Below the pieces are notes generated by a model. It was not told where the DNA came from. It did not search any database and worked only from the letters and a program-made list of their open reading frames with translations. The position numbers and the translations under genes are program-made. From assembly GCF_003284965.1 (NCBI RefSeq), contig NZ_QMEW01000005.1, forward strand, positions 62,001 to 126,000: a stretch of 64,000 nt of DNA. Direction: 5' to 3'. Shown piece by piece: positions 45,510-54,661 of the stretch. Position 1 is the stretch's first letter. Each line of letters opens with the position of its first letter. The stretch is from Mycolicibacterium sp. GF69 (GTDB lineage Bacteria; Actinomycetota; Actinomycetes; Mycobacteriales; Mycobacteriaceae).

Positions 45510-46252
45510 GCGATCTCGACGGTCGCACCGCGCTGGTCACCGGCGGTGCGAGCGGGATCGGTGCGGCCTGTGCTCGTGCCCTGGCGGCGGCCGGCGCTTC
45601 GGTCACCGTCGCCGATATCGACGAGGCCGGTGCGAAGGCGGTCGCGGCCCAGATCGATGGAAAGTCATGGGCGGTAGACCTTTCCGATGTCTCGGCCCTC
45701 GAAGAGCTGCGGTTGACGACCGATATCCTGGTCAACAACGCGGGGGTGCAACATGTCAGCCCGATCGCCGAGTTCCCGCCCGAGCGCTTTCGTTTCATCC
45801 TCAAGCTGATGCTCGAAGCGCCCTTCCTCCTGATCCGCGCCGCATTGCCGCACATGTACGAGCAGGGGTTCGGCCGCGTCATCAACATCTCGTCGGTGCA
45901 CGGGCTGCGCGCTTCGGAGTACAAGAGCGGCTACGTCACGGCCAAGCATGGGCTGGAGGGGCTCTCGAAGGTGACGGCTCTGGAGGGTGGACCGCACGGC
46001 GTCACCAGCAACTGCGTCGACCCCGGCTATGTGCGAACTCCGCTGGTGACCAAGCAGATCGCCGATCAGGCCCACACCCACGGGATCGACGAGGATAAGG
46101 TGATCGCGGACATTCTGTTGAAGGAGAGCGCGATCAAGCGACTTGTCGAACCCGAAGAAGTTGCCTCACTGGTCACCTGGCTCGCCTCGCCGGCTGCGAC
46201 GATGGTGACCGGGGCGTCGTACACGATGGACGGCGGCTGGAGCGCCCGATGA
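45506..46252 (+). CDS. 3-hydroxybutyrate dehydrogenase-like SDR
   Basis: The 248-aa short-chain dehydrogenase has TGGASGIG (NAD site), NNAGVQHVSPI, and catalytic Ser-Tyr-Lys in ISSVHG and YVTAKHG. The segment HGLRASEYKSGYVTAKHGLEG and the C-terminal TGASYTMDGGWSAR are typical of bacterial D-3-hydroxybutyrate dehydrogenase. It would yield acetoacetate for the ligase that overlaps it by 4 bases downstream. Confidence 0.87.
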   Translation: MSDLDGRTALVTGGASGIGAACARALAAAGASVTVADIDEAGAKAVAAQIDGKSWAVDLSDVSALEELRLTTDILVNNAGVQHVSPIAEFPPERFRFILKLMLEAPFLLIRAALPHMYEQGFGRVINISSVHGLRASEYKSGYVTAKHGLEGLSKVTALEGGPHGVTSNCVDPGYVRTPLVTKQIADQAHTHGIDEDKVIADILLKESAIKRLVEPEEVASLVTWLASPAATMVTGASYTMDGGWSAR

Positions 46253-48147
46253 CCGCCACCCCCCAATGGACTCCCTCCGAGGCCGACGTCGCCAAAGCTC
46301 GGGTCACCGATTTCGCCCGCTTCGTCCGGGGGCGCACCGGTCTCGACGTTTCCGGATACCGGTCGCTGTGGCAGTGGTCGACAGACGACGTCGACGGCTT
46401 CTGGGCGGCGCTGTGGGACTACTTCGATCTGGGTGACCGCTCGGACACCGTGCTCACCTCCACCGAAATGCCCGGCGCGCAGTGGTTTCCGGGTGTTCAG
46501 CTCAACTACGTCGACCAGGTGGTGCGCAACGCCGTGCCCGACCGGCCCGCGATCCTCTACCTCGCTGAGGGGAGCGATATCACCGAGGTTTCGTGGGCCG
46601 AGTTGCTCGGTCGCACGGCGGCTTTCGCGGACAAGCTGCGCTCCCTCGGCGTGACGGCGGGGGACCGGGTGATCGGCTACCTGCCGAACATCCCCGAAGC
46701 CGTGATCGCGTTTCTGGCCACCGCCAGTATCGGCGCCGTGTGGAGCGCCTGCGGTCAGGACTATTCGGCCAAGGCCGCCCTCGACCGGCTCGGCCAACTC
46801 GAACCGAGCGTGCTGGTCACCACCGACGGCTACACCTACGGCGGGAAGTTCCACGACAAGGCGCGCGATATCGCCGCACTGCAGGATGGCCTGCCGACGC
46901 TGCGCGCCACCGTGATGGCGGCCGAAATGACCGGCGGGACCGACAGTGCGGGGCTGACGACGACGCCGGTCGACTTCGCCCACCCGTTGTGGATCCTGTT
47001 CTCCTCCGGCACCACGGGGCTTCCGAAGGGCATCATGCACGGGCACGGCGGTGTACTGCTCGAGCACCTCAAAGCCGTCGCCCTGCAATCGGATATCGGG
47101 CCCGGCGACGTCTTCTTCTGGTACACCAGCCCGAGCTGGATGATGTGGAACTTTCAGGTTGCGGGGCTGCTCGTCGGGGCGACGATCGTCTGCTACGACG
47201 GCAGTCCGGGTGCTCCCCGAGCAGATGCGTTGTGGGACATCGCTGCTCGTGTCAAGGCGACGGTGCTGGGCACGAGCCCCGGCTATGTGCTGGGCTGCGC
47301 GAAGGCCGGAGCCGTACCGCGCAAAGAGCATGACCTCTCGGCGCTGCGCACGGTCGGCATCACCGGATCGTCGCTGCCGCCGTCGTCGTCATTGTGGTTG
47401 CGCGACAACGTCGGTGAGCACGTCCAGGTGTCGTCGATCAGTGGTGGCACCGACGTGGTGTCGGCGTTCATCGGCGGAGTCCGCACTGTCCCGGTGTGGC
47501 CGGGCGAGTTGTCGGCGCCGTATCTCGGATGCGCGCTGGACTCGTGGGACGAATCGGGCGAACCGGTGCGCAACGAGGTCGGTGAGCTGGTGGTGACCAA
47601 ACCGCTGCCGTCGATGCCGGTCGGTTTCTGGAATGACACCGATGGGTCACGTTACCGCTCAGCGTATTTCGAGATGTTCGCCGGTGTGTGGCGGCACGGC
47701 GACTGGATCACGATCACCGACCACGGCAGCGTCATCGTGCACGGCCGGTCGGATTCGACTTTGAATCGCCACGGTATCCGGATGGGCAGCGCCGACATCT
47801 ATCAGGCCGTCGAGCGATTGCCCGAGGTCGCCGAAGCGCTGATCATCGGCGTCGACCAGCCCGACGGCGGGTACTGGATGCCGTTGTTCGTGGTCCTCGC
47901 CGAGGGCGCCGAACTGAGCGACGACCTACGCGATCGCATCAAGAACACCATCCGCGAAGAAGTGTCGCCGCGGCACGTGCCCGACGAAATCGTCGCGGCG
48001 CCGGGGGTTCCGCACACCCGGACGGGCAAGAAGCTCGAGGTGCCGATCAAGAAGCTGTTCCAGGGTGCCGATGCGACGAAGGTGGTCGAGCGCAGCGCCG
48101 TCGACGATCCCGACCTGCTCGACTGGTACGTCACGCAGAAGCGATAG
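46249..48147 (+). CDS. Acetoacetate--CoA ligase (acetoacetyl-CoA synthetase)
   Basis: The 632-aa acyl-adenylate enzyme has an ACAS N-terminal motif (YRSLWQWSTDDVDGFWAALWDYF), SSGTTGLPKGIMHGHGG for AMP binding, and a C-terminal GVPHTRTGKKLEVPIKKLFQG with the catalytic Lys. The sequence from PGAQWFPGVQLNYVDQV and the PSWMMWNFQVAGLL segment match acetoacetyl-CoA synthetases rather than acetyl-CoA synthetase. It completes a transport, oxidation and activation route. Confidence 0.92.
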   Translation: MTATPQWTPSEADVAKARVTDFARFVRGRTGLDVSGYRSLWQWSTDDVDGFWAALWDYFDLGDRSDTVLTSTEMPGAQWFPGVQLNYVDQVVRNAVPDRPAILYLAEGSDITEVSWAELLGRTAAFADKLRSLGVTAGDRVIGYLPNIPEAVIAFLATASIGAVWSACGQDYSAKAALDRLGQLEPSVLVTTDGYTYGGKFHDKARDIAALQDGLPTLRATVMAAEMTGGTDSAGLTTTPVDFAHPLWILFSSGTTGLPKGIMHGHGGVLLEHLKAVALQSDIGPGDVFFWYTSPSWMMWNFQVAGLLVGATIVCYDGSPGAPRADALWDIAARVKATVLGTSPGYVLGCAKAGAVPRKEHDLSALRTVGITGSSLPPSSSLWLRDNVGEHVQVSSISGGTDVVSAFIGGVRTVPVWPGELSAPYLGCALDSWDESGEPVRNEVGELVVTKPLPSMPVGFWNDTDGSRYRSAYFEMFAGVWRHGDWITITDHGSVIVHGRSDSTLNRHGIRMGSADIYQAVERLPEVAEALIIGVDQPDGGYWMPLFVVLAEGAELSDDLRDRIKNTIREEVSPRHVPDEIVAAPGVPHTRTGKKLEVPIKKLFQGADATKVVERSAVDDPDLLDWYVTQKR

Positions 48148-48197
48148 CAGACCTGCAGGTCAGCGACTTGTCGTAGGGCCGTGGCATAGTCGAACAT

Positions 48198-49658
48198 GTG
48201 TTCGAGACCGTGGATGAAGCGGGGCTGGTCGCCACCATCGAGGAGGCCACCCGCGCCGAAGCGTGCGCGGGCGCACTGCGCATGGCGGCCGTCGGGGAGT
48301 TGATGTCGCGCCGCGGCGTCGGCGACGACGATCATCCGCGCGCGTTGTGGGCCTGTGATCCGTGGGCCTCGGCGGCCGCCGAGGTCGCTGCGGCGATGAA
48401 CATCACCCATGGCAGGGCCTGTGGCCAGCTGCGTATCGCCGAAACCCTACGCGATCACCTGCCCAAGGTCGGTGCGCTGTTCGCCGCGGGCCGGCTCTCG
48501 GCGCGGGTGATCGGGGTCCTCACTTGGCGCACCCGGTTGATCGCCGACGAGGCGGTTTGGACGCTGGTGGACGCGGCGCTCGCCGAACGGGCGGACGAGT
48601 GGGGGCCGCTGTCGGAAGACGACCTGCGCACCGGCGTGGATGCGCTGGTGCTGCAGTACGACCCCGACGCGGTGCTCGCCAGCCAGACCCGCGCCCGTGG
48701 CCGCGATTTCAAGGTCGGGTCCTACGAAGACGAACACGGCGCCACCTCGGTGTGGGGCAAGTTGCTGCCCGCCGATGCCGCGGTGCTCGACCGTAAGGTC
48801 GCCGCGATGGTGGCCACCGTGTGCCCCGACGATCCGCGTTCGGCCGGCGAGCGTCGCTCCGACGCGGTCGGGGCGCTTGCGAACGGCAACGACCACCTGG
48901 CATGCGAATGCGGTTCGCCGACCTGCCCGGCGCGCGCGGCCCAGCCCGACTCATCATCGTCGGTCGTGGTGAATGTTTACGCCGACCAGACCGCCGTCGA
49001 TGCCGCCCAAGCGACACCGGAGCCCGCCCGCCGCACCGCGGCCTGCCGGCGCGACCCGGGCACCGCAGTGATATCCGGAGTCGGGGGTTCTGAGGTGCTG
49101 ACCACCCCGATGCTGGCCGCGCTGCTGCGCAACGGCGCCACCCTACGGCCGCTGACCGCACCGGACGAACAGCCCGAGCACGGGTATCGGCCGTCGGCCA
49201 AGCTGGCCCGCCGTATCCGCGCCCGCGATCTGCGCTGCCGCTTCCCGGGTTGCGATCGGCGCGCGGAGTTCTGCGATATCGACCATGTCGCGGCACACCC
49301 GAATGGGGCGACGCATCAGTCGAACCTGGCCTGTCTGTGCCGTCTTCACCACCTGCTGAAAACCTTCTGGACCGATGACTGGTCCTATCTGCTGCGAAGT
49401 GATGGCGCCGCGGTCTGGACTGCGCCGACAGGCCACACCTACACGACTCATCCTGGGTCTCGAAGCCTGTTCCCGGAGTGGGACACCAATGCGGCCGACC
49501 TGCCACCGCCGACTGGTGGCCCACCGCGGCCTACCGGTCCGCCGCCCGACAACCGCGGTCTGAAGATGCCGATGCGCAAGAGACCTCGATCAGTCGAACG
49601 CGCCCAACGCATCAAAGCCGAACGGGCGCAAAACGCTTCGGATCTCCCGCCATTTTGA
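48198..49658 (+). CDS. DUF222/13E12 family HNH endonuclease domain protein
   Basis: The 486-aa protein has the N-terminal DUF222 domain of the mycobacterial 13E12 repeat family (CDPWASAAAEVAAAMNI, AAGRLSARVIGVLTWRTRLI) and a C-terminal HNH nuclease motif (CRFPGCDRRAEFCDIDHVAAHPNG, LACLCRLHHLLKTFW). Members are multicopy and scattered in mycobacterial genomes, partly linked to mobile elements. It appears intact. It follows the ketone operon by 50 bases on the same strand. Confidence 0.9.
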   Translation: MFETVDEAGLVATIEEATRAEACAGALRMAAVGELMSRRGVGDDDHPRALWACDPWASAAAEVAAAMNITHGRACGQLRIAETLRDHLPKVGALFAAGRLSARVIGVLTWRTRLIADEAVWTLVDAALAERADEWGPLSEDDLRTGVDALVLQYDPDAVLASQTRARGRDFKVGSYEDEHGATSVWGKLLPADAAVLDRKVAAMVATVCPDDPRSAGERRSDAVGALANGNDHLACECGSPTCPARAAQPDSSSSVVVNVYADQTAVDAAQATPEPARRTAACRRDPGTAVISGVGGSEVLTTPMLAALLRNGATLRPLTAPDEQPEHGYRPSAKLARRIRARDLRCRFPGCDRRAEFCDIDHVAAHPNGATHQSNLACLCRLHHLLKTFWTDDWSYLLRSDGAAVWTAPTGHTYTTHPGSRSLFPEWDTNAADLPPPTGGPPRPTGPPPDNRGLKMPMRKRPRSVERAQRIKAERAQNASDLPPF

Positions 49659-49682
49659 CGCAACGTATTGGCGTCCGTACTG

Positions 49683-50861
49683 CTACTGGTGCCGAGGTTG
49701 ATCCAGCCAGCTGCCGATGCGCCGCAGCGCCTCTGTGATGTCGCCCGTCGGTCCCGCGAACGACAGCCGGACAAACGTAGCGCCGCGGGTCGGGTCGAAG
49801 TCGATGCCGGGAGCGATCGCAACACCGGTGTCGGCGAGCAACTTCGAACAGAACGACAGTGAATCCGAGGTCAGATGCGAGACATCGGCATATACGTAGA
49901 ACGCCCCGTCCGTCGGGGCCAACCGGTCGATGCCGAGCCCGCGCAGCCCGTCGAGCAGCAGACGCCGGTTGGCGGCGTAGTGGTGCAGCAGGGCATCGGA
50001 CTCGGCGACTGCCTCCGGGGTGAACGCCGCGACCGCCGCGTACTGGGGCAACGTCGGCGGGCAGATGGTGAAGTTTCCGGTCAGCCGGTCGACCGCGCGC
50101 TGCAGTTCCTTCGGCACCAGCAGCCAGCCGAGGCGCCAACCCGTCATCGCGAAGTATTTCGAAAAGCTGTTCACCACAATCGAATCACGCGACGTCGCCC
50201 AGGCGCAGCTGGTGGCGGGCGCACCCTCGTAGACCAGGCCGTGATACACCTCATCGCTGATCAACCGCACACCGCGCGACGCGCACCACAAAGCGATCGC
50301 GGCCAGCTCGTCCGGCGGGATCACCGTTCCCGTCGGGTTGGCGGGGCTCGCCACAATGACACCCTGCACGGGCGGGTCGAGGTTCTCGAGCATCTCCACG
50401 GTCGGCTGGAAGCGGGTCTCGGGACCGCAGGCGATCTCGACGACCTCACAGCCCAACGCCGACAGGATGTTGCGGTAACAGGGGTAGCCCGGGCTGGCGA
50501 TCGCGACCCGGTCACCGACGTCGAAGCACGCGAGAAATGCCAACAGGAAGCCGCCCGACGAACCCGTAGTGATCACGACGTCGTCCGGATCCACGTGCAG
50601 CCCATGCCGATCCAGGTACGAATCCGCGATGGCCGCGCGCAGTTCCGGTATCCCGAGCGCGACCGTGTATCCGAGCACCGTGGTGTCCAGCGCCTCCTTG
50701 GCCGCGGCGCGCACAGCGGCGGGCGCGCCTGCGCTGGGTTGGCCCGCTGACAGGTTGACCAGATCGCCGTGGCTACGCTGGCGCTCGGCCGCGGCCAGCC
50801 ACACGTCCATGACGTAGAACGGCGGAATCCCGGCGCGCTGAGCAATATTCATCGCCGACAC
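49683..50861 (-). CDS. aspB: Pyridoxal phosphate-dependent aminotransferase AspB
   Basis: The 392-aa class I/II aminotransferase has NLSAGQPSAGAPAAV, VIVASPANPTGTVIP, LISDEVYHGLVYEG and the PLP-binding Lys in NSFSKYFAMTGWRLGW. It corresponds to Rv3565 (aspB), part of the KstR2 regulon in M. tuberculosis although its substrate in steroid catabolism is not clear. It is the last gene of the long minus-strand operon beginning with fadD3. Confidence 0.9.
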   Translation of the reverse strand: MSAMNIAQRAGIPPFYVMDVWLAAAERQRSHGDLVNLSAGQPSAGAPAAVRAAAKEALDTTVLGYTVALGIPELRAAIADSYLDRHGLHVDPDDVVITTGSSGGFLLAFLACFDVGDRVAIASPGYPCYRNILSALGCEVVEIACGPETRFQPTVEMLENLDPPVQGVIVASPANPTGTVIPPDELAAIALWCASRGVRLISDEVYHGLVYEGAPATSCAWATSRDSIVVNSFSKYFAMTGWRLGWLLVPKELQRAVDRLTGNFTICPPTLPQYAAVAAFTPEAVAESDALLHHYAANRRLLLDGLRGLGIDRLAPTDGAFYVYADVSHLTSDSLSFCSKLLADTGVAIAPGIDFDPTRGATFVRLSFAGPTGDITEALRRIGSWLDQPRHQ

Positions 50862-51589
50862 TCCGCTAGCTGATCGAGATCGTGGAAGAACCCGTGTACG
50901 TCGGCGTAGTAGAACGGTTTGAAGGCGCCGTACACGCCATTCCAGTCGGGCACCCAGGAGATCAACGCGTCGAGAAGCGTTGTGCGGACGCCCTTTTCGA
51001 GGCTCTCACGCGCGATCACAACCGGTGGTCTGCAGTTGTCGTATCGAGCTACGATCCGGGTCGTGGACGCATTCTCCGGTGTTGTCTTCCATACGTCTTC
51101 GAGGACCATCGTGGCCCGGACCCGCCCCGAGACAACCGCATCGATTTGTCCCTGCCACGCGGGGACCGGTACGAACTGCAAAAATTCACTCCACGACTTG
51201 CCCTGCGCCGTCAACAGGATGGCGGGAGCGAAATAGCTCGACGTGCACGAGCTGTTGATGTAGCCGCATTGCGCGCCGGCCAGATCGGCCACACTCGACG
51301 CCGGATCGTCGCTTCTGACAACGAGCACGCTGGTTTGGCGAGGGTCACCGGTGAATTTCGACGTCGCGATCGCCAGGCCTCGGTAGTGTTGCGCTCCGCA
51401 CCGGAGCAATCGGTACAAGCTGGCTGCCGGCACGTAAGCGAGGTCCGGCTGATGTTCGGCCAGAGCCCGGTCGATGCCGGCAAGGTCGGTGCTCTCGCGA
51501 GCAGCGATGCCCGCCTGCGTGAGGGTCGTCGTCCACGGCTCGATGCAGGTGGGTAAGCCGAGGTTCTGATCGACGACGAAGCTCAACAT
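50849..51589 (-). CDS. PhnD/transferrin-type substrate-binding domain protein without signal peptide
   Basis: The 246-aa protein resembles PhnD-family phosphonate-binding proteins (LAYVPAASLYRLLR, SVLVVRSDDPASSVADLAGAQCGYI, DALISWVPDW). It starts at ATG 51589 with MLSFVVDQNLGLPTC and has no signal peptide or lipobox, so it would stay in the cytoplasm. An ATG at 51616 adds only a basic stretch. It overlaps aspB by 13 bases and is 36 bases from fadE33. It is not present at this place in M. tuberculosis. Function here is unknown. Confidence 0.75.
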   Translation of the reverse strand: MLSFVVDQNLGLPTCIEPWTTTLTQAGIAARESTDLAGIDRALAEHQPDLAYVPAASLYRLLRCGAQHYRGLAIATSKFTGDPRQTSVLVVRSDDPASSVADLAGAQCGYINSSCTSSYFAPAILLTAQGKSWSEFLQFVPVPAWQGQIDAVVSGRVRATMVLEDVWKTTPENASTTRIVARYDNCRPPVVIARESLEKGVRTTLLDALISWVPDWNGVYGAFKPFYYADVHGFFHDLDQLAECRR

Positions 51590-51625
51590 TGCCGCGAGCC
51601 TACGTCGCAAGCGCATCGGCGGGCG

Positions 51626-52567
51626 CTAGAACACTTCGGATTCCAGCCGGCGCAGGTACTCGCGCGGGGGCCCAAGCAGCTGCGCGCTGCCGTGCGCGCG
51701 CTTGAAGTACAGCTGGATGTCGTGTTCCCAGGTGATGGCGATGCCGCCGTGCATCTGCACGGCCTCGCCCGCGACCTTCGTGAACGCCTCGCTGGCCGAG
51801 AGCCGCGCCAGGGCGGCCGACGTCGGTGACGGCGCGGCGATCGCCTCGTCGACGACCGCGCGCGCGGACTGCACCGCGACGTACAGATCGGCCATCCGGT
51901 GCTTGAGCGCCTGGAAACTGCCGATGGGCCTGCCGAACTGCACCCGGTCCTTGGTGTACTGCACCGTGAGGTCGAGGCAGCGCGATGCTGCGCCGATCTG
52001 CTCGGCGGCGAGCAGCAGCGCCGCGGTGTCGGCGAGGCCCGGGTCGGCGCCGATGTCGGCCGTCTCCTGGGCTTCGACACGCGCCAGTCGGCGCGTCAGA
52101 TCCATCGCGTCGAGGCGGGTGGCGGTGAAGCGCGTCCAGCGGGTCAGCCGCTCGCCGTCGGCGGCGATCACGACGTCGGCGACGTCACCGTTGACCACAT
52201 GGTCGGGGTCGAACACGACGGTGCCCAATCGGGTGCCCTCGGCCAGCCCCTCGAGCGTTTCGGCGTCCGGGTCGTCCGGCGCCAACAGCGCCAACTCGGC
52301 GAGCGTCGTGCCGAGCAGCGGCGTGGGCACCAGTGCCTTGCCGAGCTCCTCGAGTACGACGGCCGCGTCGGCGAGTTCACCGCCAGCGCCCCCGAGTTCC
52401 TCGGGCACCACCAGGGCTGCGGCGCCGACCTGCTCGCACAGCAGCATCCACAGGGACTCGTCGTATCCGCGTTCGGATTCCATCGCTGCGCGCACCGCCG
52501 CGGGTGACGCGTGCTTCTCGACCAGCGCGGCGACCGTCTCGCGCAGCAGTTGCCGTTCTTCACTCAC
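51626..52567 (-). CDS. fadE33: Acyl-CoA dehydrogenase FadE33 (IpdE2 subunit)
   Basis: The 313-aa acyl-CoA dehydrogenase pairs with FadE30 (IpdE1) as a heterotetramer in HIP-CoA degradation, according to work on M. tuberculosis. The sequence has VPEELGGAGGELADAAVVLEELG, VQYTKDRVQFGRPIGSFQALKHRMADLYVA and GGIAITWEHDIQLYFKRAHGSAQLLG. It is shorter than a complete FadE, as expected for the subunit with an incomplete FAD site. It overlaps fadE32 by 4 bases. Confidence 0.92.
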   Translation of the reverse strand: MSEERQLLRETVAALVEKHASPAAVRAAMESERGYDESLWMLLCEQVGAAALVVPEELGGAGGELADAAVVLEELGKALVPTPLLGTTLAELALLAPDDPDAETLEGLAEGTRLGTVVFDPDHVVNGDVADVVIAADGERLTRWTRFTATRLDAMDLTRRLARVEAQETADIGADPGLADTAALLLAAEQIGAASRCLDLTVQYTKDRVQFGRPIGSFQALKHRMADLYVAVQSARAVVDEAIAAPSPTSAALARLSASEAFTKVAGEAVQMHGGIAITWEHDIQLYFKRAHGSAQLLGPPREYLRRLESEVF

Positions 52568-53532
52568 GAGAGGGCCTCCAATACCCGTCGACGGTGCACA
52601 CCCGGATCACCCCACGCCGAGCGCAGCGCCTGCACGCGCAGCAGCCACAACGACAGGTCGTGCTCCTGGGTGAACCCGATCGCACCGTGGGTCTGCAGGG
52701 CGCAACGTGCCGACAGCAGGGCAGCATCGGCCGCGGCGGCCTTGGCGGCGCTGACGTCACGCGCGGTGTCGGGCGACGCGTCGGCGAGCGAAAGCGCCGC
52801 GCCGTACACCAGCGGGCGGGCCAACTCCACCGCGATGTGCACATCGGCCAGCTTGTGCTTGATCGCCTGATAGGTGCCGATCGCCTTGCCGAATTGGCTA
52901 CGCTGCTTGGCGTATTCGACCGACATGTCCAACATCGCCTGTCCGGCGCCGACCAGCTGGGCGGCTGTCGCGAGCGCGCCGAACTCGAACGCCCGTGCCA
53001 CGTCGGCGGGCCGGCCGTCGCCAGAGGCGCTGACATCGAACAGCTTTCGACTCGGGTCGACGGATTCATGCTGGGTGCCTGCGGTGCCGTCACGTACCTC
53101 ACCGGCACCGTCCGATTGGCTGGCCAGCAGGACCAGTCCCGCGGTGTCGGCGTCGACGGCGCGCGGCGCATGCGGCGGCAGGGCGACGGTTGCGATCAGT
53201 TCACCGGAGGCGAGGGCAGTGGCTCGCTCGTCGTCGGCCAGCAGAACCGGCGCCACCGCAATGGATTCGGCGACGGGGCCGGGCACGCACCAGCGGCCGA
53301 GCCGTTCGGCGGCGACCACCAAGTCGACCGGATGCGCCTCGATACCGTCGTACTTCTCGGGCACGACGAGCGCGGTGACACCGAGTTCGGCCAACTGCGA
53401 CCACACCTTGCGACCGGGCGCGGTATCGCCTGCGGCCCATGCGCGGATCGCACCGGGCAGGTCGGCGGCGCCGAGCGCAGCGTCGATGCTGGCCGCGAAG
53501 TCGCGCTGCTGTTCGTCCAATTCGAAGTTCAT
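52564..53532 (-). CDS. fadE32: Acyl-CoA dehydrogenase FadE32
   Basis: The 322-aa acyl-CoA dehydrogenase subunit of the steroid ring C/D pathway has ALVVPEKYDGIEAHPVDLV, VEYAKQRSQFGKAIGTYQAIKHKLADVHIA and QTHGAIGFTQEHDLSLWLLR. It is the short partner expected to pair with FadE31. ATG 53532 (MNFELDEQQRDFAAS) is the family start; the longer frame enters fadE31. It lies 4 bases downstream of fadE31. Confidence 0.92.
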   Translation of the reverse strand: MNFELDEQQRDFAASIDAALGAADLPGAIRAWAAGDTAPGRKVWSQLAELGVTALVVPEKYDGIEAHPVDLVVAAERLGRWCVPGPVAESIAVAPVLLADDERATALASGELIATVALPPHAPRAVDADTAGLVLLASQSDGAGEVRDGTAGTQHESVDPSRKLFDVSASGDGRPADVARAFEFGALATAAQLVGAGQAMLDMSVEYAKQRSQFGKAIGTYQAIKHKLADVHIAVELARPLVYGAALSLADASPDTARDVSAAKAAAADAALLSARCALQTHGAIGFTQEHDLSLWLLRVQALRSAWGDPGVHRRRVLEALS

Positions 53533-53536
53533 ATGA

Positions 53537-54661
53537 CTACTTTCGGGGAAGTCCCAGCAGGCGCTCGGCGATGATGTTGCGCTGGATCTCGTTGGTGCCG
53601 GCGTAGATCGGGCCGCCGAGAGCGAACAGCAGGCCGTCGGTCCAGTGGTCGGCCAGCTCAGCGTCGGCACCACGCATGTCGAGCGCGGTCTGATGGATGG
53701 CGACGTCGAGGTCGGACCAGAACACCTTGGTCACGCTCGACTCGGCACCCAGTTCACCGCCCGCGGCCACCCGGGTGACGGTGCCGAACGTGTGCAGGCG
53801 ATAAGCCTGTGCCTTGATCCATGCGTCGGCGACCCGGTCGGCGACCGCAGGATCCGGATTCTGTTTCCATTGCGCCACCAGCCGTTCGGCGGGGGCGAGG
53901 AAGCGGGCCGGGCTGCGCAGTGACATGCCGCGCTCGTTGCTCGACGTGCTCATCGCCGCACGCCACCCGTCGTGCACCTCGCCGATGACATCGGTGTCGG
54001 GGACGAACACGTCGTCGAGGAAGATCTCGCCGAAGCCGGTGTCACCGCCGAGTTGTGCGATGGGCCGGACCGTCACGCCGTCGGCCTCGAGGTCGAACAT
54101 GAAGTACGTCAGACCGCGGTGGCGTTCGGCTTCGGGGTCCGAGCGGAACAGGCCGAACGCGCGTTCCCCGAACGGCGCGCGTGAGCTCCAGATCTTCTGC
54201 CCGTTGAGCAGCCAGCCACCCTCGGTCTTGCTGGCGGTGGACCGCAGCGAGGCCAGGTCGCTGCCCGACTCCGGTTCCGACCACGCCTGCGCCCAGATCT
54301 CCTCGCCGCTGGCCATTTTCGGCAGCACGCGGTCGAGCTGCTCTTCGGTACCGTGCGCGAACAGCGTCGGCGCCAGCATGGAAGTGCCGTTGGCGCTGGC
54401 GCGGCCCGGCGCCCCGGCGCGGAAGTACTCCTCCTCGTACACGACCCATTGCAACAGGGAGGCGTCGCGGCCGCCGTACTTCTCAGGCCAGGTGATCACC
54501 GACAGTCCGGCGTCGAAAAGCACCTTGTCCCAGCGCCGGTGCTGTTCGAAACCTTCGGCGGTGTCATAGGACTTGGTCGGGAAGTTGTCCGTGTTGGCGG
54601 CCAGGAACTCGCGTACCTCGGCCTGGAACTCGCGGGTCGCGTCGTCGAAACTCAGGTCCAT
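53537..54661 (-). CDS. fadE31: Acyl-CoA dehydrogenase FadE31
   Basis: The 374-aa acyl-CoA dehydrogenase has WPEKYGGRDASLLQWVVYEEEY, WSEPESGSDLASLRS, NGQKIWSSRAPFG and the C-terminal GGPIYAGTNEIQRNIIAERLLGLPRK. It is the catalytic partner of FadE32 in the KstR2 regulon. Its start overlaps the fadD3 stop by one base (TGATG). Confidence 0.93.
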   Translation of the reverse strand: MDLSFDDATREFQAEVREFLAANTDNFPTKSYDTAEGFEQHRRWDKVLFDAGLSVITWPEKYGGRDASLLQWVVYEEEYFRAGAPGRASANGTSMLAPTLFAHGTEEQLDRVLPKMASGEEIWAQAWSEPESGSDLASLRSTASKTEGGWLLNGQKIWSSRAPFGERAFGLFRSDPEAERHRGLTYFMFDLEADGVTVRPIAQLGGDTGFGEIFLDDVFVPDTDVIGEVHDGWRAAMSTSSNERGMSLRSPARFLAPAERLVAQWKQNPDPAVADRVADAWIKAQAYRLHTFGTVTRVAAGGELGAESSVTKVFWSDLDVAIHQTALDMRGADAELADHWTDGLLFALGGPIYAGTNEIQRNIIAERLLGLPRK

